A stretch of DNA of 64,000 nucleotides from Brachycybe producta. Lineage: Eukaryota; Arthropoda; Diplopoda; Playtdesmida; Andrognathidae. The notes under the pieces are model-generated. The model saw only the letters and a program-made list of their open reading frames with translations. It was not told where the DNA came from and ran no database searches. Of this stretch, positions 1-14,200 are shown one piece after another. Location: assembly GCA_036925085.1 (NCBI GenBank), contig JAUPFP010000052.1:496001-560000 (forward strand), written 5' to 3'. The translations under genes were made by a program, and so were the position numbers. Numbering within the stretch: position 1 is the first letter of the stretch; each line of letters starts with the position of its first letter.

Positions 1-184
1 GAGTTTCAAGGGGGTCGGGTGAGAGGGTAGAAGACGTTTTCAATTTGGAATTCAATTTTGGACCTCAAAGAGGAGAGAGAACAAAAGAAAAAAATCAATA
101 ATTTCAATAAATGAGGTTCTAAAATAAAAAAAAGTTAAGAAAAATCGCAAAATACCAAAAAAAAAGTTTGAAATTTTAAAGTTA

Positions 185-875
185 ATTTAATTAATAATAA
201 TTGAAAATGAAATAAAAATCAATTAAAATTGAATTCAATCAATGAAATTTCTTCAAAGAGTTAATTTTTCATTTGGAAAAAAATATATATTATTAAATTC
301 GTTTAATTGAGGAGCTTTTTTTTCAAAACTCATTAAGTCCAGTTACTCAAATTATTAAGGAAAACTCAAAATAAAAACTAGAATTCTTTTAAACGTAAAC
401 AAATGGAAAACCTGAATTTTGAGTGGCTTTTTTTACTTTTGGTTTTTCTACTTTGAAAATAAAAAAATGGACTTAATGAGTTTTGAAAAGAAAATTCCCG
501 ATATCGATTCGACTCTCAAAAGTAAAATATGGACTAACTGAGTTTTGAAAAAAAAATTCCCGAAATCGATTCAGAACTCAAAAATAAAATATGGACTTAT
601 TGAGTTTTGAAATAAAAAATTCCCGAAATCGATTCGGCTTTTAAAAGTAAAATATGAACTTATTGAGTTTTGAAAGAAAAATTCCCGATATCGATTCAGC
701 TCTCAAAAGTAAAATATGGACTTATTGAGTTTTGAAAAAAAAGCTATTCATTCAATTAAACGAATTTAATAAATTAGTTTTTTTTTCCAAATAAAATATT
801 CTTTTTGAAGAAATTTCATTGATTTTTATTTATTTATTTTTTTAATTGAATTTTATTTCATTTTCAATTGTTATT
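185..875. repeat. Inverted-repeat element with internal 61-bp tandem repeats
   Basis: Arms of about 120 bp (roughly 200-350 and 720-865) are reverse complements: left reads ttaattgaggagc...caaaactcattaagtcc, right reads ggacttattgagtttt...attcaattaaacg. Between and overlapping them a unit of about 61 bp (ggactta-tgagttttgaa, then ttcccgaaatcgattc) repeats about 4-5 times from 460 to 745. Confidence 0.7.
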
Positions 876-1314
876 AAGTACATTAAATATAGAATTTATT
901 CATAATTATCAAATTTATTATTAAACATGTTTAACAAATTTATACAATATTTAAAAAAAATATTAAAGAAGTTTAAAATTGATTTCTTTCAATTTTAAAC
1001 TTGAAAAGATTAATTTTAAAATGCATTAAATTGACTGAAAATTTATTAAATTATATTTTTAAATAAAATTTTCATAAAATTGAAGAAAATAACAAAATTA
1101 AAAGTAAAAATTCAAAAATCTATTAAAATTGTAATATATTTGAAAATATTAATAAGAAAAAAAAAATAATTGAAAGAATCCATATTTTACGCTTCAAAGT
1201 TTCTAAGAGGAAATGCAGAATCTGCACAAAAAAAATGCTAAAACTTACTGAAAACTTGGAAGTTTATGCAGTTTCTCGTGGATTTTTCAAACATTTTTTT
1301 TTGCAGATTTTTAT

Positions 1315-1935
1315 AATTATTACTGTTTCTTACAAAATTTTGCGAAATTATTGCTGTTTTTAACAAAATTTTGTAAAATTATTGCTGTTGTTAACAAAAT
1401 TTTGTGAAATTATTGTTGTTTCTTACAAAATCTTGTGAAATTATTGCTGTTTTTAACAAAATCTTGTGAAATTATTGCTGTTTTTTAACAAAATATTGTG
1501 AAAATATTGTTTTGTGAAATAATTGCTGATTTTAACAAAATTTTGTGAAATAATTGCTGATTTTAACAAAATTTTGTGAAATAATTGCTGATTTTAACAA
1601 AATTTTGTGAAATAATTGCTGATTTTAACAAAATTTTGTGAAATAATTGCTGATTTTAACAAAATTTTGTGAAATAATTGCTGATTTTAACAAAATTTTG
1701 TGAAATAATTGCTGATTTTAACAAAATTTTGTGAAATAATTGCTGATTTTAACAAAATTTTGTGAAATAATTGCTGATTTTAACAAAATTTTGTGAAATA
1801 ATTGCTGATTTTAACAAAATTTTGTGAAATAATTGCTGATTTTAACAAAATTTTGTAAAATTATTGCTGTTTTTAACAAAATCTTGTGAAATTATTGCTG
1901 TTTTTAACAAAATTTTGTAAAATTATTGCTGTTTC
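1315..1935. repeat. 31-bp minisatellite
   Basis: Unit like aattgctgattttaacaaaa followed by ttttgtgaaat, period 31 by position. The central copies (about 1520-1850) are nearly identical and the outer ones are diverged, a pattern expected from unequal exchange. Confidence 0.9.
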
Positions 1936-3419
1936 TTTTATACTTTTACAAACTTTCTTCTTTTTATTGAATTTGTTTTAAAACTTCTTCTACATTTTAG
2001 TATTTTAAGTCTCGATAAACTTAGTATTTCTTGGCGACTTACATCGCTAAAAACCGGCTCCGAACAACTCCTCGGAACTACGAAACTAAAACCGTCGTTA
2101 AACCAAGACAAATCTTTGTACATGGTCAAAACGAACACTTCAGCCGAAGCACACGATGACCAGTGTCCAGCTGAAAACCAACAAAACAAACCTGAAAAAT
2201 ACCACTTCCTTCTCTCTCTCTCTCTCTCTACGCTGAAACAAGACTGAAAGTGAAGAAATCTCACGCAAAACGAGCTCAAAGAAAGAGATTTATCGATTTT
2301 TACAGAGGTACAAAGTGAAACCTAAAGTTCAGACCAACGAAATGCATCAATGTCTACCTAATTTCAATGTTTTCCGGACTTGAAAGTTTATAATAAAAGT
2401 AAATAAACGGTTTTAACTTACTCTTTTGTATGGAAACGCAGACAAATGGTCACTTCCTGTGGTCAAACTGGTCATTTCTGAAGTCAATAACGGCTTAAAA
2501 CTACAAAATAAAAAACAAATAAAGATACATTAACCTCTTGTGACCTCTCTTCTTTTGATTAAATACAATAAACGACCTTAAAAATACCTGAAAATGTCCA
2601 AAAAGTTGGCAAGAATCGGCCTCAATCAGTTAAAATACATGTGATAAGGAAAAAAGGCGCCAAAATCCGCGCTTCTCCTTGTCCGTCAGTTTCAGATCAT
2701 AATCCTTTTAATCCGACTTCAAATTTGTCCATAGATATTTATGTTAACAATGAGTGATCCGACTGCTCTGAAATCTTCTAAAAAGGAAACACTGATGAAA
2801 AAAAAACAAACAAAGGGCATGAGCGTGTATAAGTGAGCTTCATTTTGAAGCATCACAATCTTTTGTTAAGAAATAATCTAATATGGCGTCCACACTTACA
2901 CAATAATGCTAAATCGTATGCCATATTAGTACAACCTTTTTTTTTATTATCAGACACAAGGACTTCAATAATATGACGTCACGTCGATTTAAAATTTCTA
3001 CAAAGATTGTATCACGTGACCTATATGTCAAATAACCCGCGCGCTATACGTCTCCAACCTTCCAGCCATAAAAGCCAGACAAACATTACGTTTACAAATA
3101 AGTATGCGACACGTGAGCCATAGGTTGGTAATCCTTCGTAAAAGTTGCTGCCCTTATTTTCATAAGCAGATTTTTGCTCCTATTCTTTAATACAGGCTTC
3201 AATGCTAATAAACGTTGGTAAAAATTTGCTTATTTTTCTCCTTTTTCAGGAGGAACAAGAATAATTAAAAGAAAATTACACAAAAATGTATTTTAAAAAT
3301 TACATTAAAAATTGATATACTTTTGCTTAGTATTAATAAATATATGAATTTATTTTAAATTTATAAAAATATTGTACTATGTTTGTTTTGTTATTATTTT
3401 GTCTTTCAGGTGTAAAATG

Positions 3420-3645
3420 AAAAGAAACTAGAAAATATTTTAGAAACTAGAAAGGTAGCTCCACCATTTATGAGGGCATTTTCATGTAGATATCTTTCAA
3501 AATAAACTTTTTTTATCTAAGTTAGAAAACGACCCAACTTTAAACAAACGACATTTTTTAAATTTTTATCTATAAAAAGTTTATTTTGAAAGATATCCAA
3601 CAAGATGAAAATATTTTTATATGATTGAGCTACCCTTCAATAAAT
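3420..3645. repeat. Family A foldback (MITE-like) copy
   Basis: Outer half gaaactagaaaggtagct at about 3444 and its complement agctacccttc near 3628. Inner half gatatctttcaaaataaac near 3490 and complement gtttattttgaaagatatc near 3580. Lies just past the AKAP9-like 3' end. Confidence 0.75.
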
Positions 3646-3927
3646 TTAAATTAATTAACATAAATAAAAATATATTAATTATAGCTAAATTTAATTTCAA
3701 AATTCGACAAGTTTATAATAAAATACATGAAAAAATATTTACATAATATATTAAAACCACAAAATGCCTGTTCCCTACTCTCTTTCTCTCATTTTTGGTC
3801 CCTCTAAAAATATAATTATATCAAGGCCTCTTTCTTTAACTTCGTAAAAAAAAATCATTCAATTTCGATCTCGTAAAATATTTAAAACAATTTTAACTTA
3901 ACGAACACAAAACAGAAACCTCCCTAT

Positions 3928-3933
3928 TTTATT
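3928..3933 (-). promoter_or_regulatory. probable polyadenylation signal of the AKAP9-like gene
   Basis: AATAAA on the minus strand, twelve nucleotides past the TAA stop, followed by a short AT-rich tail. It is the nearest signal to the stop. Position is the only evidence. Confidence 0.45.
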
Positions 3934-3944
3934 TACAGAATTAA

Positions 3945-6900
3945 TTAATTATGAAAATCGTTGTCAACTCCAAGTCCGAGTTGTTGCTGAATCGAATCGA
4001 AACGCTGAACGTATTCGGCCAAAGCTCCTAAACTACGATTAGATGACGAACTGCTGCCGTTATTCAGCAAAAGACCTCTGAAAAGAGATTTTTTTAAAAA
4101 AATGAAGGTGGGTTTAAAAGCTGTAAAAAAAACCTTTCACCTCTCATTATTAAGAGAAACTAGAAAGTGTTTTAAAAACTAGAAGGGCAGTTAAATCACT
4201 TTAATGTTTGATATCTTTCAAAATAAGCTATTTATATGAGTTTGAAAATTACCTAACTTTAAAGCAGAGGCGAATTTTTTTTGAATTTTTTTTCTATTAA
4301 AAAGTTTATTTTGAAAGATATCAAACATGAAAATACTACTAAGTGATTTAGGTACATTTCTAGTTTCTAACACACTTTCAGTTTGTCCTTAAGGTGGTTT
4401 AAAATTTTGATTATTTTGTCATTCAGGAGCAAAATTACAAATAAAATTTAACAATTTTTTACAAACTAGAAGAGTATCTGAATCACTGAAGAGTATTTTC
4501 ATCTTGATTATCTTTCAAAATAAACTATTTAAAATAAAATAAAAAAATATTGCTTGTGCTTAAAGTTGTGTCATTTTCAAACTGACATAAAAAGTTTATT
4601 TTGAAAGATATCAACATGAAAATCAACTTAAGTGAATTGAGTTACTCTTCTAGTTTCTAAAACACTTTCAAGTTTCTCATTAATTTTACTCCTGTAAGAA
4701 AGAATAAACAGAGTTCAAGGAGTGGTTCGTAATCTTTAAAACCAACTTAACCTTTTAAATTGATTGGTTTTCAAACTACCATAAAAAGTTTATTTTGAAA
4801 GATAACGTCATGAAGAAACTGATTCAATTACTTCTCCAATTTTTAGCAAACTTTCAACCACCAACTTTTTAAAGCAACTTTTATAACTTCAAAACCAAAT
4901 TCAGAAGTGAAATAACTTCCGAACCTTCGAGCAGTCGGACTAGAAGAGCGATCACTTCCGGGTCGAGACGTCGGATCATCTCGTACCGGAGGAGTAAAAG
5001 CTGGATAAACCGAATTCGACAACGAGCCGTGTGAAACGGTATCAATTTCTACGAAAAGGATCATACGAAGTAGAAATTAGAAGAAATAATCCACTAAAAA
5101 AACTGAAGTGACGACAAACACCACACGAAACTGACCGTGGTCCCTCCCAGTCGAGAGCGATCTCGAAGACGAAGACCCGATCAGAACGGAATTCTTAACT
5201 CTCCGCCACTTGGATACGAGATATCGCATCCGTATGACGGCCACAACCAACCGAACGACGCCTCGAAACCTTCGTACCGAAGAACGGTTTCTAATTGGCT
5301 TTCCGTTCGATGTTTCTTCGACGTAATCGTTCTCGGGTTCAGAAATGCAACCGAGACGACCCAACATGTCCAAAGTGGCCGTTTCGGTATCGTGATAACC
5401 ACTCAATAAAATCAATAAATAATTCTTCTGATAGATGAGATTTTTGCGAAAACTTTGAGCTCGTAAATATTTATAATAGAACTGAATTGCCTTCAAAATC
5501 AGAAAAAAATGGGTTCAATTTTATAAGAATTTAATACAAAATCGAAAAAAATTCCATCAAATGTAAGAAATTTAATGAGAATTGTGGAGACAAACCTTTG
5601 AGTCGTCAACTTTCGATAAAGGAGACTGCCGAGATGTGCTCAGATTTCTCAGAAGTTCCGATTCGGCACGATGAAGTGCCCTTTGCAAAACGGCCCTTTC
5701 TTGTGCCCATACAGCTCTTTCGGCAATCAAGATTTGATCGTTTTGCGGCTAAAAACACACAAAACAAAGTTAATTTTATTGATTTCAGTCTTTACTTCGA
5801 CGAGAAAATCAGCATTAAAAAGTGTTTTAGTGCTCTGAACAGAAAATCATCGATGGAAAAAAAAATGAAAAAAGAAAAGAGAAAATAACAACACACTTGA
5901 TTCTGTTGTGTCGAACTCGGTATTTTCATATCGTCCTTCGCCTTCGAAAGAACCATTCTCAATTGCAACTTCTCTTCGCACAATTCATGAGCGAACTGAG
6001 CTAGTTCCGAATTATGCTTTACTATTCTCTCGACGAGCACCAAATGGTTCGGCCCATCACCCTGAGAACCTCTGGTCGAGGTTTGTTTGGAAAGATTAGA
6101 CGCATCCGTAACTAAACCCTCGACGATGAAAAGAGGACCATCGACGGTCACAGTGCCACCGCTGAAAACGAAACATGTCGTCATTCATATTAAACAGATC
6201 AACTCTGAAACGAATCCTCGTTTCGACATCTAAAAAGTCTCACCTAACAAGACTCTGTAGCGTGTCTTTTAGTCGAAAGAGCAACACGAGTAACTGTTGC
6301 CTCAAAGTCTCAAACTCCAGAAGTTCGTAACGACTTTCGTTGTCGAGAGAACTCCTCGAAGTCAAACTCCGAGGAAAAGTGGCACGGTTCTGTCGCTCTT
6401 CCTCGATTTCGCTTCGAAGGTTCGTTTCGTTGCTCTTCGCAAACTCCAATTCCTTCTCTAGGAATGTGATTCGCTGTTGTAGTTTCTGTATCGTAAGTTT
6501 CATGTCTCGTTGTCGATGTCGCTCCTTTTCTCTCTCAATTTCGTGTTCCTTTTGAACGTCTTGCTGAATGTGTCTCAGCGCGTCTAGTTCTTGTTCTCGA
6601 CGTTCCAACTCCGTCCGTGCCGACGAAAGGTCCGACGCGGTTTTCTCGTGTTCCGTCTCGATACGAATCGAATGTTCTTGAGATCTCTGAAGCTCCTTCA
6701 CGAGGTTGTTCTTCTGAGACTCGAACATCTCGAGTTTACATTTTAATTGAGCGATCGTTGTCCGTTCCGTCTCCAACTCTCGTAGAAGCTGACGACGTTC
6801 CTGTTGAAGGGATGACGTCAAAGATGATACTCGGTGGTGTTCCTTCTGCAAGATGACACTCAGGTCTTGGTTCTTTCTCCGTTCTAGGTCTAGAGCTGCC

Positions 6901-9900
6901 TCCATGTCTTCTACGTAAGACGTATTCGATTCCGAAGGTCTTCTTTGCAGTTTTCCATCATCCGAAAGACTGTACCATAGAAAAAGTTTAAATACAATTC
7001 AAGGAATTTTGTAATTCTTGTGCAAATTTTAGAAAATTGTGTACTTTACTACCTAAATATTAAAAAACTATATACTTTTTATCTAAAATTCTAAAACGTT
7101 TCGTACTTTTTATGTAATTTTCTAGACATTTTGTATTTTTTAGTTTAAATTTCCAAAAAATTTATACTTTTATCACAGAAATTCATTAAATTTTGTAAAA
7201 GTTTGTTCAAAATTAATAGAAATTTTGTTTAAACTTAACAGAAATTTTGTTGAAAATTCGTAGAAATTTTGTTCAAAATTTTTAAATTTTTTACTGAAAA
7301 TACAAAGAAATTTTGTTCAAAATTCATAAACAAATTTTTGTAAACTTTCTTAAAACTCTCTCTAAAAAATTTTGTTTAAATTAAATTAGAATTATTTTAA
7401 ATCTTAATGTAACTTATTTTGAAATCTAGCGAAAAAATTTGTTTTAAACTTCTTAAAACTGTCTTAATTTGTATAAATTTTGTATATTTTTCATAGAATT
7501 TCTTTAAAAATGTTGTAAAAATTTAAATCGAGTATCTTAAAATTTTCTTCACATTTTAAATATTGAAAACTTCCTAAGAATTTGTCGTAAATTTGTATTT
7601 TATTCTAAATATACTGTATATGTTTTCTCATAATTTCTAAAAATCTTGCATGTTTTTGCCTTAGCTTTTAAATTGGTGAAAACTAATTGTGTTTACAATA
7701 AGACAATACGAAGAAAGACAATAAAAACTAACAAAAGAAGTAGTAGTAATAGTACCAAGCATTAAGGTTGGAATCGACCGAAATTTCGTGCGTCTTTCTC
7801 GCCTTTTGCAAAGCCAATCTTTCTCTCTCGAGTGCCGCAGTCACCTCGAGTTGTTTTTCACGTTCTGTCTCCAGAGCATTTCTTAACTCCTAATCATAAA
7901 ACAAAATCAAAACTCCCGCAAAAAAAAAACCTCGGAAAAACCCACATCGATTATTTGTTGTTCTCGAACGTGCGAGGCTTTGCTCCTTCGCTTCTCTGCC
8001 TCCATCGCCTCCTGAAGTTGAGCAAAACTATCTCGTTCTCCCTGAAGAGCCTGAAACAAAGACTCGGCTCTCGCCTTTTCCGTCCTGTAAAGTTGACTGA
8101 AAATAAACAGAAAAAGTTAACGATCGATCGGAAACCGTTAAGAAACGATTGCGACGGTGGACAGAAACCTACGTCGCATTCTTTAATTCCTGTCTGAATT
8201 GTTCGACAGTCATGTGGCAGTTGACTAGTTCCGATTTGAGTTGGACGGTGGTCAGTTCGAGCTGAGACGCACGACCCTTTTCGTTCGTCAGTTCGCCGCA
8301 AAGTTCGATCGAACGAGACTTTTCGAGATCGAGGTTACGCTGTAAATCTTCGGAAATTATCAACTCCTGTTGGATTCTGAACTTGAGCAAATCCGCTGTT
8401 GTAATCAAAGAAATCATCAACAAAATTTAATGGGTCAAAAGTTCGAGGTCAAACGACAAAAGGTTCAAATTGAGAGATAAATAAAAACGGCAGTTTAGGA
8501 TTTTGAATGTTTTCTAAACAAATATTGAAAGTTTGTTATTGCCTTCAATAGGAAATGGTTAAAACAGTATTTTAATTATCTTTCAAAATAAACGTTTTAT
8601 TAACATTTGAACATAACTAAATTGAAACATGTTTTTTGTAAAATTCACTACCGTTCGTACATAAAAGTTTATTTTCAACGACATCGTTGAAAATGAACTT
8701 CTTATTGAAGTTTGAAACAAATAATAATTTTTCATTTTCAAATCAAAATAATTTTCAAATTTCCGAGAAAGAATTTCTCTATTACTTTGTCTCTTCGCCT
8801 GTCGATCGTTTTGTCCCATTTGCCGATCGAGTTGCCGCAATTCCTGCATCAGTTTCTTTTCTTGCTCCTGATGTTTTAACCGTTCTTTCGCAACTGCCAT
8901 TTGAATTTCCCAGGCCGATGAAGACTTTGTTTCCGAAGGTAACGGAGAAACACTGGAATCGATCGAAGTCTTGATCCTTTGCATCGCTTGCAAAAGATTC
9001 TTAAAAACACGTTTCAATTCGGATAAAGACGACTCTAATTTGTGAATGTCATCGAGATTCGTGTTCTGAGAGGCTACGACAGCCGATTGAACGGTGGCCA
9101 TCAAAAGGTTGTTCTCGGTTGTCAAAAGACTAGACAAAGCAACAAAAAGTTGAGACAACCAAGCCGTATTCGTAGATGCAGTCTGTAAATGAATGAAAAT
9201 CGAAAAGAAATTAAAATATTGCGATATTAAAATAAAAACAAACTGCAGAAATGCTTTTCGTAAAATGTAAATAAAAATGTTTTTTTTTCTTCTTCTAGAT
9301 TTAAAATTTTGAAAAGCAACAAAAAATGCTTAAATTTCGGGGGGAAAAATTACTAGAAAAGTCTTGAAAAAAGCAAAATGCATTATTAAAATATAAAATA
9401 TTACTAAAAGACGTTAAATTTCTTTAAAAGAATTAAAACGTTTAAAAATTACTTTCAAATTTCAGAAATTAATTTAAGTCTTGAAAAAGTGCTACGTGTC
9501 TTTTAAAAATGCCTGAAATTTCAGAAAAGTGTTTAAAATTTTCAAAAAGTACTAAAATGTCAGGTGAAGAAAATGCCTGAAATTTCAGAAAACTACTTGA
9601 GCTTCAAAAAGTACTAAAATGTTTTTTTAAAATGCTTTAACTTGTAGAAAAGTGCTTAAAAGTATTTAAAAAAAAGTGCCTTGAAAAATGCTCGAAATTT
9701 TAGAAAAGTAATTAAAAAAAAGTTGATGAAAATTTGCGTTTAAAAAATAAGATGTTTGTGGTTTCTTTTCCAATAATATAAACCGACCCTGGATGAAGTT
9801 GCCAACGTGGTCACTTGCGACAAGAGATCCTTGAGAGCCTGAATCTCCGACACGAGTTGCAGTTTCTCGTTCTCCCAAGACCTTTCTATCAGATCTGTAC

Positions 9901-11281
9901 GCAACTTTGCAAAATTTGGATCCGAAGCAGAATGTTCTTGAACAAACTTCAACTCGGACAGATTCAAAACGTTGATTCCCTCCTTATAGATCTTCTTGAC
10001 CATCGAACGAACGTTCGAAGGAAGCGATTCGACAATAGAATCGGCGTCTGATTCCGAAAGCGAACCTTCGGTCGATATCGTAGTTTGAACGTTCAGATCT
10101 AACGATCCAATTTCGTCGACTTGTTCTTGTATCAGCTCCTTCTGAACCTCTTCTAAAAACTTATGGACAGTCGAACGCGGAGGCGTTTCGTCGCTTGCCA
10201 CGATCCTAACACGAAGTTGTTCGACTTCGTCTTCCAATCTAAAAATCTTACTGTTGCGCCACGCGATTTCAGCTTCGAGTCTCGTTCGCTGCTGAACTGC
10301 ATCGTTTGCTTCGGATTTCATCTTAGAAATCAGTGACTCGAAAGCTGCTACTTTCGTATTCTCGAGATCGTTCACTTGGGCTTCAGCTGCAGCTAACTGT
10401 TCGCTAATTTTCGAAAGTTCCGATTTAGCTGCTAAAAGCTCATCGCAATTAGTTGCAAACTTCGTTTCGAGCTGCTCTTTTTCGTCCCTTAGTACTTGCA
10501 ATTCTGTGACGAAGTCGGTCTGAATCGAAACGTGAACAGAAGACGCCAACTTCTCGGCAATCTCCTTCTGTAACGCCTCCAACCGATTCCTGGCGTTCAA
10601 CTGTTCTTCCAAACTGTTGTCCCTCGAAGATTGCATCTCGGCCATTTCCTGAATGACGGTGGCCAACTCGGCTTGTTTCTCTTCGAGCATCGATTGAACG
10701 ACGTCGAAATCGTCTTGAAGACGAGTCTGCTGAAGAAAAAACAAGGCGTTTTTAACACTTCGCACCTTAAAGCCTCCCATCGAACAACAACCTGATAATT
10801 ATTCAGATTGAGCAGTTCGTTCTGAAGCATCTGAACTTGTTCGACCAGTTGAGCTTTTTCTTCGAGAACAACTTTGAGAGCGTCGACTTCTCGCCTCTTT
10901 TGCTCGACCGTATCGACGGCACGCTTCAGATCTTTCTCTAGCGAAGACAACTTCTCGCTCGTCTCCGTGGCTTCAGCTTCTTTTTCCGTTAAAATCTTTT
11001 TAGATGCTGCCAATTCCTCATTCAGACATTCAACAGTTTGTTGCAAAACTAAGAATTCATCCTCCTGAAGAAGAAAAATACATGATATGAAACGAAATTA
11101 ACAAATCACGAAGTGTCGAACGTACGTTTCTCGATTCGTGTTCGGCGTTCTCCGCCTTTTCTTGCTCCAAACGCTGGATCTCAGCAGTCAGCATATCCAG
11201 TTCTTGGTTCTTTTCTTGTATTACGGTTTGAAGCAGTGAAGACAAATCGTCCGATTGTTTTTTACTCTCTTCTAAATTGTC
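3945..11281 (-). CDS. AKAP9: AKAP9-like, C-terminal exons 20-32 including PACT domain
   Basis: Exons in transcript order: 11126-11281, 10792-11064, 9788-10729, 8786-9182, 8173-8395, 7946-8096, 7756-7889, 6244-6969, 5897-6161, 5596-5748, 5136-5490, 4925-5048, 3945-4077. Exon 22 (942 nt, residues about 2240-2552) has VHVSIQTDF and KKIYKEGINVLNLSE, like the SQTD and NEGMQVLSLTE segments of AKAP9. Exon 23 (AWLSQLFVALSSLLTTE) matches the segment with LLLALQQVFLEE. Exons 27-28 include LETLRQQLL-type and LVERIVKHNSELAQF stretches. Exons 29-30 form the PACT domain (residues about 3185-3320). The tail after it is Ser/Arg-rich. The stop is TAA, 12 nt before an AATAAA. Confidence 0.9.
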
Positions 11282-14200
11282 CTTTTTTCAAAGAGAAAAA
11301 CAATGACATTTGTGGTTTTCCTTTTTCAAGAAAGAGTTATTTCCAGTCTCATAAAAAATACAGCTTCTATCATTCACAGCTTCTTAAAAGTAACTTAAAT
11401 GAAACTGAAAGTGTTAGCAACTACAAGAGTTAAAAATTAATGAGGTTGACGTATTTTTGAGATTATATCTTTCAAAATAAACTTTTTATGAAAGAAAACA
11501 AAGTATATTTGAAAATATGAAACATAAAAAAATACAAGAGAAAGAAATTTGTGACAATATCGTTCAAAATAAACTTTCATGAAGGTTTGAACATTTGTGT
11601 TCTTTTCGCAACAAATTTGCAACAAAACCCGTTCAAAAAAGTTTATTTTGGAAAATATCAGCATAATTCTACCATTTTAATTCTTTTACTCTTCTAGTTT
11701 CAAAACTACTCTGAGTTTCATTCCATAAAAAAGTTTATTTTGAACGATATTGTCATAATTCTACCATTTTAATTCTTTTACTCTTTTAGTTTATAATCTA
11801 CTTCAGATTTTTTTTGCCATAAAGTTTATTTTTTAAAGATATTCGTCATAATTTCTACCATTTAAACTATGAATTTTTTTCAATAAAGATAATTTTGAAC
11901 AATGTCGTCGTAAAAATGCAAACACTCCATTCCTTTACTCGTCTAGTTTCAAATACACTTTGAATCTATTCTAAAAGATGCTTTTAAAAATCTAAGTACT
12001 TGAATTCCTGCAAATATCTCTGAATAATATTCACAAAAACAAACACAAGCGCCTTTCTAGTTTCTTTACCTTTTCGTTACGCTTTTTGTATTAAGAATAT
12101 GTCTACGATAAAAAAGACACTAAACGGCTCTCGGATTTAAACTTTGCAAGACGCTTAGTACGAAAAAACAAACTAGAAAGCATAAACTGTGTTTCCGAAC
12201 AACAAATGAACCAAATCGTAAAAATGAAACCGAAACCCAATAAAAGCAAAAGGCAGCAAGAGAAAGAAAGAGAAAATAAGAACCACACCCGAGATTAACA
12301 AATGAAAACGCCGGTGTGCCACACCTTTTATACGAAAATGAAGCCCCCAAATAACAAATTAATTATTAAAAGGTAGCGTTGACGTGATTAGTTTGCGTCG
12401 AAAAGGAGAACATGAAAAAAAAAGGTGAACGAAAAACACACAAAAAAAAGGGTGAATCAAAAACACACAAAAGACCACCACCTTATAAGCAGCCAATTGA
12501 CTCTTGAGTTCGTTCGTTTCCAAAGTGGCCAAAGCTTTTGCGGCTTTGCTTTGACTCACATCTTTGTTGTACCGTTCCATCACTTGATGGACCTCTTCCT
12601 CGTAACCTTTCACTTGGTTTCGAGCCGTAGACAACTCGTCCTGCAAATCTTCGATCTTAACGTCAAGATCGAAGGAAAAGATAGAAAAAAACACAACATT
12701 ACGAAACAACGAGATCAAGAAAATAACACGAAAGCCTTTAATTCCAAGTTTCGTGGAAAAAAAACATGGCACTTGAACCCTCTGAACAGGGTTTCTACCT
12801 AGAAAACCCCTTTTCAAAGAGTACTCAATAAAACAGGGTTTTTCGATATTGAAACCCTGTTCAGAGAGAGTTCATGTTCCAAGTTTTATTCATGAAATGT
12901 TATTTAGCACTTGAACTTCAACATTAAACCCACAAAGAATGGTTTAAAACCTTCATTTATGAAGTGTTTTTCTATGTTGGAACCCTGTTTAGAGAGTTCA
13001 AGTTGAAGTTCAAGTGCTAAAGCTGAAATTCAAGAAGAAAGTTTGGAATTTAAACTTAAAACTTTGAACTCTCTAAACAGGGTTTGAATATTCAAATCGC
13101 CTTTTACAAAAGGTTCAAGATAAAAGAGGTGATTTTCTATGTTTGAACCCTGTTTAGAGGGTTCAAGTACAAGTTCAAAAATAACGATTTTCGTTTTCGA
13201 ATACACATATTGATTTTGAACCTGTTTTGACTTTGTTTCGACGACATCGTTTTGTTTCGCAAGTTCTTCCTGTAACAGACTGATCTTTTCGTACGGTTCG
13301 GTTCCTCTCAACCCGAGCCTCTGTTCCTCGAGTCGAGCCTGAAGAGCCGATATCTGAACCAGATGAAGGTTCAGTTGTTGCTGTAGAACGTCCCGATCCT
13401 GAACGAGTTCCTCTTCGACTTGTTTCTGTTTCAAGAGGTGAACTTCGAGATCTTTTATTCTCTTTACGGCAACTTCTTTCGCACGAGTCAAAGAGTCGAT
13501 CCGATCTTCCAACCGTCCTACATCTTTGACGTATTCCGAGAACGAAGGTTCGAGACCTTGAGGTGCAACGTCCATCGACGCGTCAGGTCGCGCCATAGAA
13601 CGCAACGCCTCAAGTTGCTCACGAACAGAAACTTCTTCGCTGCAAGGCGAACTGAGAGACGATGACGTAAAGTGAACGGCTTCGAGATCTCGGACGTTAC
13701 GACCGAATTTATCTTCTATCGTGTGCATCTAACAAAATGATGAAATTCAAATTTTGTTAGAAACTAGAATAGTAAAAAAAATTGCCATCAAGTATTTTTA
13801 TGATGATTAATCTTTCAAAATGAACTTTCTTTTCGAAACAATTTACTAAAAAATTTAAGTTTGTAAAAATTATTTTCTTGGTGATATCTTTCAAAATAAA
13901 CTTTTTAGAAGAAAGTTGAAAGGAAATTCAAAGTTTTCTTAGAAACTAGAATAGTAAAAAAGCAATTTTACGACAATTTTTAGAAAGTGATTTTACAAAG
14001 AAGTTCAAAGTTCATAACGAGTTGAATTCTGGAATCAATACAAATCTAAAACAAATTTCAGAAAAAATAAACTCTGAAGTTTTCGCTTTAAATGAGCTAC
14101 GTACCCGAGAGCGTAGTTCTAGAATGAGCGACTCGTAGGTGCTCCCGTTGGTCGTATCCAGCCCGTGTACATCGAAGAAGTCTTCGAGGAACGGAGGAGG

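Larger units (their letters stand above)
1..3944. other. Gene-free stretch downstream of the AKAP9-like gene
   Basis: AT-rich DNA with an inverted-repeat element (185-875), a 31-bp minisatellite (1315-1935) and a family A foldback (3420-3645). The stretch from about 2000 to 3150 is less AT-rich and includes a TC run near 2215. It could hold the promoter or 5' leader of a neighbour, but I found no supported exon. Confidence 0.5.

Noticed and set aside
1938..2279. 113-codon minus-strand frame
   Set aside because: Low complexity, with an Arg/Glu run from a TC repeat. No recognisable domain and no convincing splice partners.
5137..5409. Plus-strand frame of 90 codons over AKAP9-like exon 30
   Set aside because: It is antisense to the PACT-encoding exon, whose minus-strand reading is strongly conserved.
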